Below are positions 39,972-51,064 of a stretch of 64,000 bases of DNA, one piece after another (within the stretch, counting starts at the first letter, position 1; every line of letters starts with the position of its first letter). A program made the position numbers and the translations under genes. The DNA lies in NCBI RefSeq assembly GCF_012427845.1, contig NZ_CP038498.1:1240001-1304000 (forward strand), read 5' to 3'. The notes under the pieces were generated by a model. That model saw nothing but the letters and a program-made list of their open reading frames with translations. It did no database searches and was not told where the DNA came from. Origin of the DNA: Pectobacterium punjabense. GTDB taxonomy: Bacteria; Pseudomonadota; Gammaproteobacteria; Enterobacterales; Enterobacteriaceae.

Positions 39972-40553
39972 TCACAGCCGTTGCGTTTTCGCTAATTGCA
40001 TCATGCGTGGATAAAATTGCCAGAAGAGTATTTCAAATTGGTGATAGTGCTGTTCGATGTCCTGAAACGAGCCGGACAGCGCGGCCAGCTTCGGGCGTCG
40101 TACTGACATTCTGTGCAGCACATCAGCGATAAACGGCAGTTCCGCATAGCGTGTCATCCAACGTTCCGGCCACAAATAGCGATTCAGGTTCTGAAAGCGT
40201 TCGGGGGTTTGCGCCAGATGAGGTTCGATTTGTGACTGGGCACCATCGATAAAGGTCTGCAAAGGCGTATCGGGCACCAGCTGTAGCCAGTGACGTGCAA
40301 GATAGTGATCCCACAGCACATCTAGCGTAATGGGAGCGACGCGGCGAAATTCATCACTGAAATACTGACGTGCCTGTTTGACCTCTGGCAGACTGTCGGT
40401 CAGCGAGTCAACGCGGCGATGCAGTCGGATACCCGCGACAATCTCGTCAGCGTAGCTGTCCTGTGGGTTGCCGCGAACAAAGTCCGCCATCAGATTACCT
40501 AATAGGGAACTGTCGGCCAGCGTGGCCAGATGAAGGTGTGCAAGAAAATTCAT
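39972..40553 (-). CDS. acpH: Acyl-carrier-protein phosphodiesterase
   Basis: AcpH hydrolyses the 4'-phosphopantetheine arm from holo-ACP. The 193-residue protein equals E. coli AcpH in length and has its HD-like motifs: [33 protein letters not shown] and [11 protein letters not shown]. It is divergent from queA, as in E. coli, with a 132-bp gap that holds a consensus TATAAT at 40582-40587 oriented toward queA. Confidence 0.94.
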   Translation of the reverse strand: MNFLAHLHLATLADSSLLGNLMADFVRGNPQDSYADEIVAGIRLHRRVDSLTDSLPEVKQARQYFSDEFRRVAPITLDVLWDHYLARHWLQLVPDTPLQTFIDGAQSQIEPHLAQTPERFQNLNRYLWPERWMTRYAELPFIADVLHRMSVRRPKLAALSGSFQDIEQHYHQFEILFWQFYPRMMQLAKTQRL

Positions 40554-40685
40554 CGTGACAGTATATACCTTTTCTATTGGGTATAATGCATTCCACGACT
40601 CAGATGCTTATTTCTTGCAGCCATGCGCTTGCGGCTCTAGACTAGGCCGCCCATTTTTAATGTATTAACAGCTAAGTGAATTGCC

Positions 40686-41753
40686 ATGCGTGTTACCGAT
40701 TTTTCGTTTGAACTTCCTGAATCATTGATTGCCCATTATCCACAAGCAGAACGCAGTGGGTGCCGCCTGCTATCGCTGGACGGGCCGACGGGAGATCTGA
40801 CGCACGGCGTGTTTACCGATTTGCTGGATAAACTGAATCCCGGCGATCTGCTGGTGTTCAACAATACGCGCGTGATTCCTGCTCGTCTGTTTGGTCGTAA
40901 AGCCAGCGGCGGCAAACTGGAAGTGCTGGTGGAACGCGTGCTGGACGATCGTCGGGTATTGGCGCACGTTCGCGCGTCAAAAGCGCCAAAGCCGGGCACG
41001 GAGCTGTTGCTGGGCGATGATGAAAGCGTCAAGGCCACGATGGCGGCTCGTCACGATGCGCTATTTGAGCTGCATTTTGATGACTCCCGCGATGTTCTAT
41101 CGATCCTGAATGCTATCGGCCATATGCCGTTGCCACCTTACATCGATAGGCCTGATGAAGACGCTGACCGTGAGCTATATCAGACGGTGTATAGCCAGCG
41201 TCCGGGGGCGGTAGCGGCGCCGACGGCAGGTTTGCATTTTGATGAGCCGATGTTAGCTGCGCTACGCGAGAAAGACATTGAAATGGCATTCGTCACGTTG
41301 CACGTTGGTGCCGGGACTTTCCAGCCAGTACGCGTCGATACGATCGAAGATCACATTATGCACGCCGAATATGCTGAAGTACCGCAGGATGTCGTCGATG
41401 CTGTGCTGGCGTGTAAGGCGCGGGGAAATCGCGTGATCGCGGTGGGTACCACCTCGGTACGTTCACTGGAAAGTGCCGCTCAGGCCAGTCAGGATGCGCT
41501 GATTGCACCATTTTTCGACGATACCAAAATTTTTATCTATCCGGGTTATCACTACCGCGTTATTGATGCGCTAGTAACTAATTTCCATTTGCCTGAATCG
41601 ACGTTAATCATGTTGGTGTCCGCCTTCGCCGGTTACCAGAACACGATGTCTGCCTACCGTGAAGCGGTGGCAGAGCAATATCGCTTTTTCAGCTACGGTG
41701 ATGCGATGTTTATTACGCACAACCCGCTGGCTGAACAGGAAAAAGTGGGATAA
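40686..41753 (+). CDS. queA: tRNA preQ1(34) S-adenosylmethionine ribosyltransferase-isomerase
   Basis: QueA transfers and rearranges the ribosyl group of S-adenosylmethionine onto preQ1 in tRNA, giving epoxyqueuosine. The 355-residue protein has family motifs [65 protein letters not shown] and [17 protein letters not shown]. It heads the queA-tgt-yajC-secD-secF cluster. A TATAAT (40582-40587) lies about 100 bp upstream, without a good minus-35 element. Confidence 0.96.
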   Translation: MRVTDFSFELPESLIAHYPQAERSGCRLLSLDGPTGDLTHGVFTDLLDKLNPGDLLVFNNTRVIPARLFGRKASGGKLEVLVERVLDDRRVLAHVRASKAPKPGTELLLGDDESVKATMAARHDALFELHFDDSRDVLSILNAIGHMPLPPYIDRPDEDADRELYQTVYSQRPGAVAAPTAGLHFDEPMLAALREKDIEMAFVTLHVGAGTFQPVRVDTIEDHIMHAEYAEVPQDVVDAVLACKARGNRVIAVGTTSVRSLESAAQASQDALIAPFFDDTKIFIYPGYHYRVIDALVTNFHLPESTLIMLVSAFAGYQNTMSAYREAVAEQYRFFSYGDAMFITHNPLAEQEKVG

Positions 41754-41850
41754 ATCCTGCTTTCCGCTCAAGAGGAACGTCACAGACCACGCTCTGTCAG
41801 GCGTTAATACATCATTATCATCAGACTGTTTTTCTGATGCTGGAGGTTAA

Positions 41851-42996
<1,146 letters not shown>

Positions 42997-43105
42997 CAGC
43001 CCGTTTGCTATGAATAGCATTTTGCTGTGAAGCGTTTTTACGATTGTAAGGTTGATAATTTATCTTTTTGATAGCTTATCTTTTGACAAAAAAGAGGATA
43101 TTTAA

Positions 43106-43438
43106 ATGAGTCTTTTCATCTCCGATGCTGTAGCTGCAACCGGCGCTCCGGCTCAGGGAAGCCCGTACTCTCTGGTTATTATGCTGGCCGTTTTTGGTCT
43201 GATTTTCTACTTTATGATCCTGCGTCCTCAGCAAAAACGCGCCAAGGAACACAAGAAGTTAATGGATTCCATCGGCAAGGGTGATGAAGTCTTGACGACT
43301 GGCGGTCTGGTTGGTCGCGTGACTAAAGTGTCCGAAACTGGCTATATTGCGATTGCGTTGAACGAGACCAATGAAGTGGTTATCAAACGTGATTTCGTGG
43401 CTGCCGTGCTGCCGAAGGGCACGATTAAGGCCCTGTAA
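43106..43438 (+). CDS. yajC: Sec translocon accessory protein YajC
   Basis: YajC is a small inner-membrane partner of SecDF-YidC. The 110-residue protein has one membrane helix (YSLVIMLAVFGLIFYFMILR), then the conserved RPQQKRAKEHKKLMDSIGKG and a small beta-rich cytosolic tail. AAGAGGATA precedes the ATG. It lies 27 bp before secD. Confidence 0.95.
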   Translation: MSLFISDAVAATGAPAQGSPYSLVIMLAVFGLIFYFMILRPQQKRAKEHKKLMDSIGKGDEVLTTGGLVGRVTKVSETGYIAIALNETNEVVIKRDFVAAVLPKGTIKAL

Positions 43439-43465
43439 TTTCCGATTTTCCCGAAGGGAACTGCC

Positions 43466-45313
43466 GTGTTAAATCGTTATCCTTTGTGGAAGTACCTGAT
43501 GCTGGTCGTGGTGTTGTTCGTCGGCCTGCTCTACGCACTTCCTAACCTATATGGTGAGGATCCGGCGGTACAAGTTACTGGCGCGCGGGGAACCGCCGCC
43601 AGCGAAACGACGCTGATCCAAGTCCAGAATGTCTTAAAAGAACAAAACATTACCAGTAAGTCGATTGCATTGGAAAATGGTGCAATCCTGGCTCGCTTCT
43701 CTAACCCTGATGTTCAACTCCGCGCGCGCGAAGCGCTCGTTAATGAGCTGGGCGAAAAATTCGTCGTCGCACTTAACCTTGCTCCCGCCACGCCAACGTG
43801 GCTGCGGTTGTTAGGCGCTGAACCGATGAAATTGGGGCTCGATCTGCGCGGCGGCGTTCACTTCCTGATGGAAGTGGATATGGATACGGCGCTGGGTAAA
43901 CTGCAAGAACAAACCATGGACTCTTTGCGCAGCGATCTGCGTGAGAAGAACATCCCTTATGCCGCAGTGCGTAAAATTGATAATTACGGCGTCGAAATTC
44001 GTTTCCGTGATGCTCAAACGCGTGATGAGGGCATCAACTATCTGACGACTCGTCACCGTAATCTGGTTCTCAGCAGCAGCGGTAGCAACCTGCTACGTGC
44101 AGTGATGTCTGATGAACGTCTGCGTGAAGCACGTGAATACGCCGTACAGCAGAACATCAATATCCTGCGTAACCGTGTGAACCAACTGGGTGTCGCCGAA
44201 CCGCTAGTACAGCGTCAGGGCGCCGATCGTATCGTTGTTGAGTTACCGGGTATCCAGGACACGGCGCGCGCGAAAGAAATTCTTGGTGCCACCGCTACGC
44301 TGGAATTCCGTCTGGTCAACAGTAATGCTGATGCGACCGCAGCGGCGAACGGCCGCGTGCCGGGCGATTCCGAAGTGAAGAATATGCGTGACGGTTCACC
44401 CGTTGTGCTGTTCAAACGCGTCATTCTGACGGGTGATCACATCACTGACTCAACATCAAGCAATGACGAATACAACCGTCCTCAGGTGAATATTTCTCTG
44501 GACAGCGCGGGTGGCAACACCATGTCCAACTTCACCAAAGACAGTATCGGCAAGCTGATGGCGACGCTGTTCGTGGAATATAAAGACAGCGGTAAGAAAG
44601 ATGCGACGGGCCGTTCGATACTGGAAAAACACGAAGAAGTCATCAACGTAGCGACGATTCAGTCGCGACTGGGTAACAGCTTCCGTATTACCGGCATTGA
44701 TAACCCGAATGAGGCGCGTCAGCTTTCTCTGCTGCTGCGTGCGGGTGCGCTGATTGCACCGATCCAGATTGTGGAAGAACGTACTATTGGGCCAACGTTG
44801 GGGATGCAAAACATCACTCAGGGTCTGGAAGCCTGTTTGTGGGGCTTGATCGCGTCGATCCTCTTCATGGTCTTCTTCTACAAGAAGTTTGGTGTCATCG
44901 CGACCAGTGCATTGGTTGCTAACCTGGTGTTGATTGTCGGCGTGATGTCTCTGCTACCAGGCGCGACGCTAACTATGCCGGGTATCGCGGGTATCGTGCT
45001 TACACTGGCGGTTGCAGTCGATGCTAACGTACTCATTAACGAACGTATCAAAGAAGAACTCAGCAATGGTCGCTCTATACAGCAGGCTATTCATGAGGGC
45101 TACAAAGGTGCATTCAGTTCGATTGTTGATGCGAACGTCACGACGTTGATTAAAGTCATCATCCTGTATGCGGTTGGTACCGGTTCTATCAAAGGGTTTG
45201 CTATCACGACTGCGATTGGGATTGCGACCTCAATGTTTACGGCGATCGTCGGTACTCGTGCCATCGTTAACCTGCTTTACGGCGGTAAACGTATCAACAA
45301 GCTGTCTATCTAG
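43466..45313 (+). CDS. secD: Protein translocase subunit SecD
   Basis: SecD, with SecF, uses the proton gradient to complete protein export on the periplasmic side. The 615-residue protein starts with GTG (AAGGGAAC upstream). It has an N-terminal helix, a large periplasmic P1 domain beginning around [16 protein letters not shown], and five C-terminal helices with [26 protein letters not shown], the RND-type signature. The length equals E. coli SecD. Confidence 0.97.
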   Translation: MLNRYPLWKYLMLVVVLFVGLLYALPNLYGEDPAVQVTGARGTAASETTLIQVQNVLKEQNITSKSIALENGAILARFSNPDVQLRAREALVNELGEKFVVALNLAPATPTWLRLLGAEPMKLGLDLRGGVHFLMEVDMDTALGKLQEQTMDSLRSDLREKNIPYAAVRKIDNYGVEIRFRDAQTRDEGINYLTTRHRNLVLSSSGSNLLRAVMSDERLREAREYAVQQNINILRNRVNQLGVAEPLVQRQGADRIVVELPGIQDTARAKEILGATATLEFRLVNSNADATAAANGRVPGDSEVKNMRDGSPVVLFKRVILTGDHITDSTSSNDEYNRPQVNISLDSAGGNTMSNFTKDSIGKLMATLFVEYKDSGKKDATGRSILEKHEEVINVATIQSRLGNSFRITGIDNPNEARQLSLLLRAGALIAPIQIVEERTIGPTLGMQNITQGLEACLWGLIASILFMVFFYKKFGVIATSALVANLVLIVGVMSLLPGATLTMPGIAGIVLTLAVAVDANVLINERIKEELSNGRSIQQAIHEGYKGAFSSIVDANVTTLIKVIILYAVGTGSIKGFAITTAIGIATSMFTAIVGTRAIVNLLYGGKRINKLSI

Positions 45314-45322
45314 GAGTGCGTT

Positions 45323-46297
45323 GTGGCACAGGAACAGGAATACAACATTGAACAACTCAATCACGGGCGTAAAGTCCATGATTTCATGCGCTGGGACACA
45401 TTGGCATTTGTCATTTCCGGTCTGCTGATTATCGCGTCTATTGCGATTATGGGTGTACGTGGTTTCAACTGGGGACTCGATTTTACCGGTGGTACGGTCA
45501 TTGAGATTAACCTTGAGAAACCGATCGATCTCGATGTCCTGCGTAGTTCATTAGAGACCTCTGGGTTTTCAGAGCCGCAGGTGCAGAATTTCGGTAGCAG
45601 CCGTGACGTGATGGTACGTATGCCACCAGTTTCTGGCAGCGAGAACGAAGCGCTCGGTAACAAAGTGCTGAAGGTGGTGAACGATACCTTCCAGCAGCAT
45701 GCGACGGTGAAACGTATTGAGTTTGTCGGGCCGAGCGTGGGGAGTGATTTGGCACAGGCGGGCGCATTGGCGCTGATGTCTGCGCTGATTGCTATCCTCA
45801 TTTATATCGGTTTTCGTTTTGAATGGCGTCTGGCGATGAGTGCCGTACTGGCTTTGGCGCACGATACGATCATCACGATGGGTCTGCTGTCTCTGTTCTC
45901 TATTGAGATTGACCTAACGATCATTGCGTCGCTGATGTCGGTAATTGGTTATTCACTTAACGATAAGATCGTGGTATCTGACCGTATTCGTGAGAACTTC
46001 CGCAAGATTCGTCGTGGCACACCTTACGAAATTACCAACATTTCTCTGACGCAGACATTGCACCGTACCATTATTACATCAGCGACCACGTTGGCGATGA
46101 TCGTGATCCTCATGGTCTTCGGTGGAGCCCTGTTGCATGGCTTCTCGTTAACGATGTTTATTGGTGTGATCATCGGTACGATCTCTTCTATCTATGTTTC
46201 TTCTGCTCTGGCGCTGAAACTGGGTATGAAGCGCGAGCATTTGATCGTTCAGAAAGTGGAAAAAGAAGGGGCGGACCAACCGTCTATCCTGCCTTAA
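45323..46297 (+). CDS. secF: Protein translocase subunit SecF
   Basis: The 324-residue protein begins with GTG 10 bases after secD. It has one N-terminal helix, the periplasmic [12 protein letters not shown] domain, and five helices with [20 protein letters not shown], the SecF counterpart of the proton-relay region. It is the last gene of the cluster and is closed by the terminator at 46319-46346. E. coli has further genes (yajD, tsx) between secF and yajI that are missing here. Confidence 0.97.
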   Translation: MAQEQEYNIEQLNHGRKVHDFMRWDTLAFVISGLLIIASIAIMGVRGFNWGLDFTGGTVIEINLEKPIDLDVLRSSLETSGFSEPQVQNFGSSRDVMVRMPPVSGSENEALGNKVLKVVNDTFQQHATVKRIEFVGPSVGSDLAQAGALALMSALIAILIYIGFRFEWRLAMSAVLALAHDTIITMGLLSLFSIEIDLTIIASLMSVIGYSLNDKIVVSDRIRENFRKIRRGTPYEITNISLTQTLHRTIITSATTLAMIVILMVFGGALLHGFSLTMFIGVIIGTISSIYVSSALALKLGMKREHLIVQKVEKEGADQPSILP

Positions 46298-46318
46298 TCT
46301 GCTGACGGTAAACATGAA

Positions 46319-46346
46319 AAACCCCGCGTCGCTGCGGGGTTTTTTG
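46319..46346 (+). terminator. Rho-independent terminator of secF
   Basis: CCCCGC-GTCGCT-GCGGGG with flanking A-run and TTTTTT. The A and T flanks make it usable from both directions, and yajI converges here. Confidence 0.92.
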
Positions 46347-46372
46347 CATCTTAGCGTTGGGAAATGTGTTTA

Positions 46373-46942
46373 CTAAGGGGACTCGGTGGCGGCAACAGGC
46401 GGCGGAGCCTGTATTTCCTGGACCTGATGTAAACGAACAAAGCCAAGTTCTTCCGGCGACAAACCACTCAGACGCAATTCAATAATCGCTTCAGCTTTGG
46501 GTAACAATGTGGGTGAGACAACAAAGGACTGTGTTTGCGTATCCCCTGCTAAAGGTTTCCCGCTAACGGGGTCGAGTCGTCCCCAGTCCAACTGTGCGCC
46601 AAAGGCGGGTAATCCCTTCGCATCAAGCGTGCGAATGTGTAACAACGCGCTGGTTCCGTTCGCTTCAGTCTCTATATTGCGTAACGAGACACTGAGCCTG
46701 CCAATACTGCTTTCTAACGGTATGCTCGTCTGCGCAGCCGGCAGTAAATAAACACCAGAGGTAGATTGGGAATTCAACGCATTTTGCCGCTCCAACGCCG
46801 TGGCCTGATCGGTTAGCGTTTGTAATTGATGGTTTAGCTGACCTATCTGATTCTGCAATTTGGGCATCTGGCGCTGTTCGGCGCACCCCGCTAGCAATAA
46901 TAGCGCTGGCAAGAAGGTCAGTACGCGATATCGGGTTCTCAT
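46373..46942 (-). CDS. yajI: Lipoprotein YajI (DUF3251 family)
   Basis: The 189-residue product has a lipoprotein signal peptide with lipobox LLAGC (Cys20). A short heptad-rich stretch (LQNQIGQLNHQLQTLTDQATAL) follows, then a beta-rich DUF3251 domain (SSIGRLSVSLRNIETEANGTSALLHIRTLD). The residue after the Cys is Ala, so outer-membrane sorting is expected. Its place before nrdR matches E. coli yajI. Function is unknown. Confidence 0.85.
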   Translation of the reverse strand: MRTRYRVLTFLPALLLLAGCAEQRQMPKLQNQIGQLNHQLQTLTDQATALERQNALNSQSTSGVYLLPAAQTSIPLESSIGRLSVSLRNIETEANGTSALLHIRTLDAKGLPAFGAQLDWGRLDPVSGKPLAGDTQTQSFVVSPTLLPKAEAIIELRLSGLSPEELGFVRLHQVQEIQAPPPVAATESP

Positions 46943-47087
46943 ATCTGTGGTTCCCCTTTCGATGTCTTATTCATTGATCCCTGTTGCTGAGTTTAGCTGT
47001 GATTAAGTCTAAGTCATAGGTGAGACAGCTTTTTTCATCCGCTTACCGGAAGAGATGCGAAACCCTTCGCAACGTGAATCAGGAGTT

Positions 47088-47116
47088 TTGGTTAGTCCGT
47101 TAATTCAGGGTAAACT
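47088..47116 (+). promoter_or_regulatory. Putative sigma-70 promoter of nrdR
   Basis: TTGGTT, a 17-base spacer and TAAACT lie 36 bp before the nrdR start. Both hexamers match the consensus at 4 of 6 positions. Confidence 0.4.
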
Positions 47117-47151
47117 GTCTTTACGTTAAGGATTACTGGTCAGGACACATC

Positions 47152-47601
47152 ATGCATTGCCCATTTTGTTCCGCTGTTGATACCAAAGTCATTGATTCCC
47201 GTCTGGTCGGCGAAGGTTCTCAAGTCCGTCGTCGTCGGCAGTGTCTGGTTTGTCATGAACGCTTCACTACGTTTGAAGTGGCTGAACTGGTGATGCCGCG
47301 AGTCATCAAAAGCAATGAAGTGCGCGAGCCGTTTAATGAAGACAAATTGCGTAGCGGGATGTTGAAAGCGCTGGAAAAAAGGCCAGTGAGTTCTGATGAC
47401 GTCGAAATGGCGATTAATCATATAAAATCTCATCTCCGTGCGACCGGAGAACGTGAGGTGACTACCAAAATGGTCGGCAACCTGGTAATGGAGGCGTTGA
47501 GAAAGCTGGATAAAGTGGCTTATATCCGGTTTGCCTCGGTGTACAGGAGTTTTGAAGATATCCGCGAATTTGGCGAAGAGATTGCGCGTTTGCAGGATTA
47601 A
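47152..47601 (+). CDS. nrdR: Transcriptional repressor NrdR
   Basis: NrdR represses ribonucleotide reductase operons in response to ATP/dATP levels. The 149-residue protein has the N-terminal C4 zinc ribbon (Cys3, Cys6, Cys31, Cys34) with [11 protein letters not shown], then the ATP-cone domain ([20 protein letters not shown]). It heads the nrdR-ribD-ribH-nusB-thiL cluster, as in E. coli. Confidence 0.97.
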   Translation: MHCPFCSAVDTKVIDSRLVGEGSQVRRRRQCLVCHERFTTFEVAELVMPRVIKSNEVREPFNEDKLRSGMLKALEKRPVSSDDVEMAINHIKSHLRATGEREVTTKMVGNLVMEALRKLDKVAYIRFASVYRSFEDIREFGEEIARLQD

Positions 47602-47635
47602 GACGCGTCGATTTGAAAGAGATAAGAGGGTCGGA

Positions 47636-48772
47636 ATGAGCGCTTTTCAGGAAAACGGTCACTTGCCGCAGGATGAATTCTACATGGCGCGTGCGTTAGA
47701 GCTGGCACGTCGTGGCCGTTTTACGACGGCACCTAACCCCAATGTTGGCTGTGTGATCGTGCGTGATGGTGAAATTGTCGGTGAAGGCTACCATTTCCGT
47801 GCGGGTGAACCCCATGCTGAGGTACATGCTCTGAGAATGGCGGGAGAGCGCGCGCGTGATGCGACGGCCTATGTCACACTGGAACCGTGCAGCCACCACG
47901 GACGAACGCCGCCTTGTGCCGATGCGTTGATTGCGGCTGGCGTTTCCCGAGTGGTTGCCGCGATGCAGGACCCCAACCCGCAGGTTGCTGGTCGTGGTTT
48001 GCATCGCTTACAGCAAGCAGGGATTACCGTTAGCCATGGCGTGATGATGGCTGAAGCAGAGAAAGTCAATGTTGGCTTCCTGAAACGTATGCGGACGGGT
48101 TTTCCTTATGTGCAGCTCAAAATGGCGGCGTCTTTGGATGGGCGTACTGCGATGGCGTCGGGAGAAAGCCAGTGGATTACTTCACCGCAGGCACGGCAGG
48201 ATGTACAGCGTTTTCGTGCCGAGAGTGCGGCGATTCTAAGCAGCAGCGCGACGGTATTGGCCGACGATCCTTCTCTTACTGTACGGTGGTCAGAACTGGA
48301 TGCTGATGTCCAGAAGCGCTATTCCGAAGCCGATCTCAGGCAGCCCATTAGGGTGATTGTGGACAGCAAGCAGCGGGTCACGCCGCAACATCGTGTTATT
48401 AGCCAACCGGGTGAGACCTGGCTGGCGCGTGTTCAGGCAGATGAACAGATATGGCCGCAGGGCGTTGAGCAAGTCATGCTACCGCAGCACAATGGCGGTG
48501 TTGATCTGGTGGCACTGATGATGGTGTTGGGAAGACGTCAGATTAATTCTGTCTGGGTTGAAGCTGGAGCGAGTTTGGCCGGGGCGTTGCTTAATGCCGG
48601 TGTCGTTGATGAACTCATCGTTTATCTTGCCCCCAAACTACTGGGTGAAAATGCCCGTTCGCTATGCCTCTTGCCAGGGCTAGATCAACTGTCTCAGGCA
48701 CCGGAATTTGACATCGTAGAGGTTCGCCAGATTGGTCCAGATTTGCGATTACGCCTGAGACCCAAATTCTGA
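47636..48772 (+). CDS. ribD: Bifunctional riboflavin biosynthesis deaminase/reductase RibD
   Basis: RibD deaminates and then reduces the pyrimidine intermediate of riboflavin synthesis. The 378-residue protein has an N-terminal deaminase with zinc ligands HAEVHAL and PCSHHGRTPPC and a C-terminal DHFR-like reductase (VQLKMAASLDGRTAMASGES, VWVEAGASLAGALL). The start at 47636 follows AAGAGGG; the longer frame to 47531 overlaps nrdR and is not family-like. The stop codon abuts an ERIC element, so ribD and ribH are separated by 188 bp. Confidence 0.95.
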   Translation: MSAFQENGHLPQDEFYMARALELARRGRFTTAPNPNVGCVIVRDGEIVGEGYHFRAGEPHAEVHALRMAGERARDATAYVTLEPCSHHGRTPPCADALIAAGVSRVVAAMQDPNPQVAGRGLHRLQQAGITVSHGVMMAEAEKVNVGFLKRMRTGFPYVQLKMAASLDGRTAMASGESQWITSPQARQDVQRFRAESAAILSSSATVLADDPSLTVRWSELDADVQKRYSEADLRQPIRVIVDSKQRVTPQHRVISQPGETWLARVQADEQIWPQGVEQVMLPQHNGGVDLVALMMVLGRRQINSVWVEAGASLAGALLNAGVVDELIVYLAPKLLGENARSLCLLPGLDQLSQAPEFDIVEVRQIGPDLRLRLRPKF

Positions 48773-48852
48773 TATACCCTAAATAATTCAAGTTTCAGGA
48801 CAAACGTTAATGTTTGAACAACGCACATGCAACTTGAAGTATGACGGGTATA
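48773..48852 (+). repeat. ERIC element with internal deletion, abutting the ribD stop codon
   Basis: TATACCCTAAATAATTCAAG and GCAACTTGAAGTATGACGGG with terminal TATA are the two ERIC ends. About 80 bp remain, with a small central segment AAACGTTAATGTTT replacing the normal core dyad. It starts at the base after the ribD TGA and lies inside the rib-nus transcript. Confidence 0.88.
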
Positions 48853-48960
48853 CATATGTAAATACGTGGCACAGGCCTGACAAAACCGGATACGTGCCAA
48901 CAAAAATTATGATAGAATCCGCCCCCCTGCGGGCCATAAAGACCAAATACAAGGAAAGCT

Positions 48961-49437
48961 ATGAACGTTATCGAAGGTGTTGTTGCTACTCCTGATGCCC
49001 GTGTGGCGATTGCGATTGCGCGTTTTAACCATTTTATTAACGATAGCCTGCTGGAAGGTGCGGTTGATGCATTGAAACGCATCGGTCAGGTTAAAGACGA
49101 AAATATCACCGTTGTTTGGGTGCCGGGTGCTTACGAACTGCCATTGACGGTTCGTGCGCTGACCAAAAGTGCGAAAAATGGCGGGTATGATGCCGTTATT
49201 GCTCTGGGAACGGTCATTCGCGGTGGAACAGCGCATTTTGAATTTGTTGCTGGTGAATGTAGCTCAGGCTTGTCCTCCGTTGCGATGGATAGCGAAATTC
49301 CTGTTGCTTTCGGCGTTCTGACGACGGAAAGCATTGAACAGGCGATTGAGCGTGCTGGCACGAAAGCGGGGAACAAAGGTGCAGAAGCCGCCTTGACCGC
49401 GCTAGAAATGATTAATGTATTGAAAGCGATTAAGTAA
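48961..49437 (+). CDS. ribH: 6,7-dimethyl-8-ribityllumazine synthase
   Basis: This enzyme condenses 5-amino-6-ribitylaminouracil with dihydroxybutanone phosphate, the step before riboflavin synthase; it forms 60-mers. The 158-residue protein has [43 protein letters not shown] (with catalytic His) and [12 protein letters not shown]. coli names it ribE or ribH. AAGGAAAG precedes the ATG. Transcription probably continues into nusB. Confidence 0.97.
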   Translation: MNVIEGVVATPDARVAIAIARFNHFINDSLLEGAVDALKRIGQVKDENITVVWVPGAYELPLTVRALTKSAKNGGYDAVIALGTVIRGGTAHFEFVAGECSSGLSSVAMDSEIPVAFGVLTTESIEQAIERAGTKAGNKGAEAALTALEMINVLKAIK

Positions 49438-49461
49438 GCCTGATTAAGTAAGGGGAATTCC

Positions 49462-49881
49462 GTGAAACCTGCTGCTCGTCGCCGCGCTCGTGAATGTGCG
49501 GTTCAAGCGCTTTACTCCTGGCAATTATCTAAAAATGATATTGCCGATGTTGAACACCAATTCCTGAGCGAGCAGGATGTCAAAGATGTCGACATTGCCT
49601 ATTTCCGTGAATTGCTGGCGGGTGTTGCCACTCAAGCTGAAAAGCTGGATCAACTGATGGCACCTTTCCTGTCTCGCCAGATCGAGGAATTGGGACAGGT
49701 TGAAAAAGCGATTCTGCGTTTGGCTATGTTTGAGCTGAGCAAGCGCGAAGATGTTCCTTACAAAGTGGCGATTAACGAGGCCATCGAACTGGCTAAAATC
49801 TTCGGTGCTGAAGATAGCCATAAGTTTGTGAATGGCGTGCTGGACAAAGCTGCTCCGAGTGTACGGAAAGGCAAGAAGTAA
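49462..49881 (+). CDS. nusB: Transcription antitermination protein NusB
   Basis: NusB binds boxA RNA together with NusE (S10) in rRNA and phage antitermination. The 139-residue all-helical protein starts with GTG (AAGGGGAA upstream) and has the basic N-terminus [20 protein letters not shown] and the conserved [15 protein letters not shown] and FVNGVLD. It lies 24 bp after ribH. Confidence 0.97.
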   Translation: MKPAARRRARECAVQALYSWQLSKNDIADVEHQFLSEQDVKDVDIAYFRELLAGVATQAEKLDQLMAPFLSRQIEELGQVEKAILRLAMFELSKREDVPYKVAINEAIELAKIFGAEDSHKFVNGVLDKAAPSVRKGKK

Positions 49882-49891
49882 AATGAATCGC

Positions 49892-49917
49892 ATCAGGGCC
49901 GGATATCCGGCCCTGAT
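49892..49917 (+). terminator. Perfect palindrome between nusB and thiL
   Basis: ATCAGGGCCGGAT is followed directly by its reverse complement (26 bases), then CGCTTTTG. It starts 10 bases after the nusB stop and 33 bases before thiL. It may be an attenuator or partial terminator. Confidence 0.6.
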
Positions 49918-49949
49918 CGCTTTTGAATGATAGGCTGGCTGGAAAGGTT

Positions 49950-50930
49950 ATGGTTGAAGGTGAGTTTGACCTTATTGCCCGCTATTTTAATCGGGTCCGA
50001 AGTTCACGTCGCGATGTTGAGTTAGGCATCGGTGATGACTGTGCGTTACTGACGGTGGCAGATAAGCAGATGTTGGCGGTGAGTACCGACACACTCGTAT
50101 CTGGCGTTCATTTCCTACCTGATATCGATCCCGCCGATCTAGGTTACAAATCTCTGGCGGTCAATTTAAGCGATCTGGCTGCAATGGGTGCCGATCCTGC
50201 CTGGCTTTCTCTGGCTATTACTCTACCTAAAAGCAACAGCCAGTGGCTGTCCGCCTATAGCGACAGCTTGTTTGAGCTGCTTGATTATTATGGCATGCAG
50301 TTGGTAGGCGGCGATACGACGCGTGGTCCATTGAGCCTGACATTGACTATCCATGGTCTGGTGCCTGTAGGACGGGCATTGACGCGTCGCGGGGCGAGAA
50401 TTGGCGACTGGATTTATGTTACCGGTTCATTAGGCGATAGCGCTGCCGGTCTGGCTATCCTCCAGAATTCACTGCATGTTGATGATGAGGGCACGCGTCA
50501 GGGATTGATTCAGCGTCATCTTCGTCCTCAACCTAGAATTTTGCAAGGGCAGGCGCTGCGCGATCTGGCTAGTTCCGCCATCGATCTTTCCGACGGTCTC
50601 ATCTCCGATCTACAGCATATACTTAAAGCCAGCGAGTGTGGTGCACGTATTCATCTGGATGCGATTCCACAATCTGATTGGTTGCGAAGCTGCACGGACG
50701 AAGAACAGGCGTTGCGCTGGGCACTATCTGGCGGCGAAGACTATGAGCTGTGCTTTACCGTGCCGGAAATTAACCGTGGTGCGCTGGAACTTGCCTTGGG
50801 GCATCTCGGCGCTGACTATACCTGTATCGGGCAAATCGGGCCTTCATCCGAAGGGTTACGCTTTTTCATAGATAATAAAGTGACCGAGTTGAGCTGGAAA
50901 GGGTATGACCATTTTAGCGAACAAGACTGA
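49950..50930 (+). CDS. thiL: Thiamine-monophosphate kinase
   Basis: ThiL phosphorylates thiamine monophosphate to the cofactor thiamine diphosphate. The 326-residue protein has the family N-terminus [13 protein letters not shown] and the magnesium/ATP motifs [41 protein letters not shown] and [11 protein letters not shown] chose the ATG at 49950, preceded by GGAAAGG and matching E. coli (325 residues). The frame is open further up to a TTG at 49923, which adds 9 residues. The end overlaps the pgpA remnant by 26 bases. Confidence 0.95.
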   Translation: MVEGEFDLIARYFNRVRSSRRDVELGIGDDCALLTVADKQMLAVSTDTLVSGVHFLPDIDPADLGYKSLAVNLSDLAAMGADPAWLSLAITLPKSNSQWLSAYSDSLFELLDYYGMQLVGGDTTRGPLSLTLTIHGLVPVGRALTRRGARIGDWIYVTGSLGDSAAGLAILQNSLHVDDEGTRQGLIQRHLRPQPRILQGQALRDLASSAIDLSDGLISDLQHILKASECGARIHLDAIPQSDWLRSCTDEEQALRWALSGGEDYELCFTVPEINRGALELALGHLGADYTCIGQIGPSSEGLRFFIDNKVTELSWKGYDHFSEQD

Positions 50931-51060
50931 CCCCGCGAACAAAACGAAGGGTTCTGTTGTAACAAAACTCCGCTTATGGTTGGGTAATCCGTGGCATTTG
51001 CTGCTGGCGACTCTACTGTGTCATTGCACCGGGGCTATGTGTCGCCCCGGTTGCCGATAG
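50905..51060 (+). pseudogene. pgpA: Truncated pgpA (phosphatidylglycerophosphatase A) remnant
   Basis: An ATG overlapping the thiL end, as the real pgpA start does in E. coli, opens a 51-codon frame. It begins MTILANK and continues to LWLGNPWHLLLAT, which matches the PgpA N-terminus (MTIL...NPWHLLA). It then turns into CHCTGAMCRPGCR and a stop, running through a terminator-like hairpin. Full PgpA is about 170 residues, so roughly three quarters, including the catalytic part, is missing. E. coli has redundant PgpB and PgpC, so loss should be tolerated. Confidence 0.7.
51026..51054. terminator. Terminator-like hairpin between thiL/pgpA remnant and dxs
   Basis: ACCGGGGC...GCCCCGGT, 8-bp perfect arms with an 8-base loop, extended by GC/GC across a bulge. 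GTTTCTTATTT follows on the plus strand. It separates convergent units and lies 11 bases past the dxs stop. Confidence 0.65.
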
Positions 51061-51064
51061 TTTC

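Noticed and set aside
40554..40685. preQ1 riboswitch before queA
   Set aside because: I found no preQ1 aptamer pattern in this short leader. The queA-tgt cluster in enterobacteria is not usually riboswitch-controlled.
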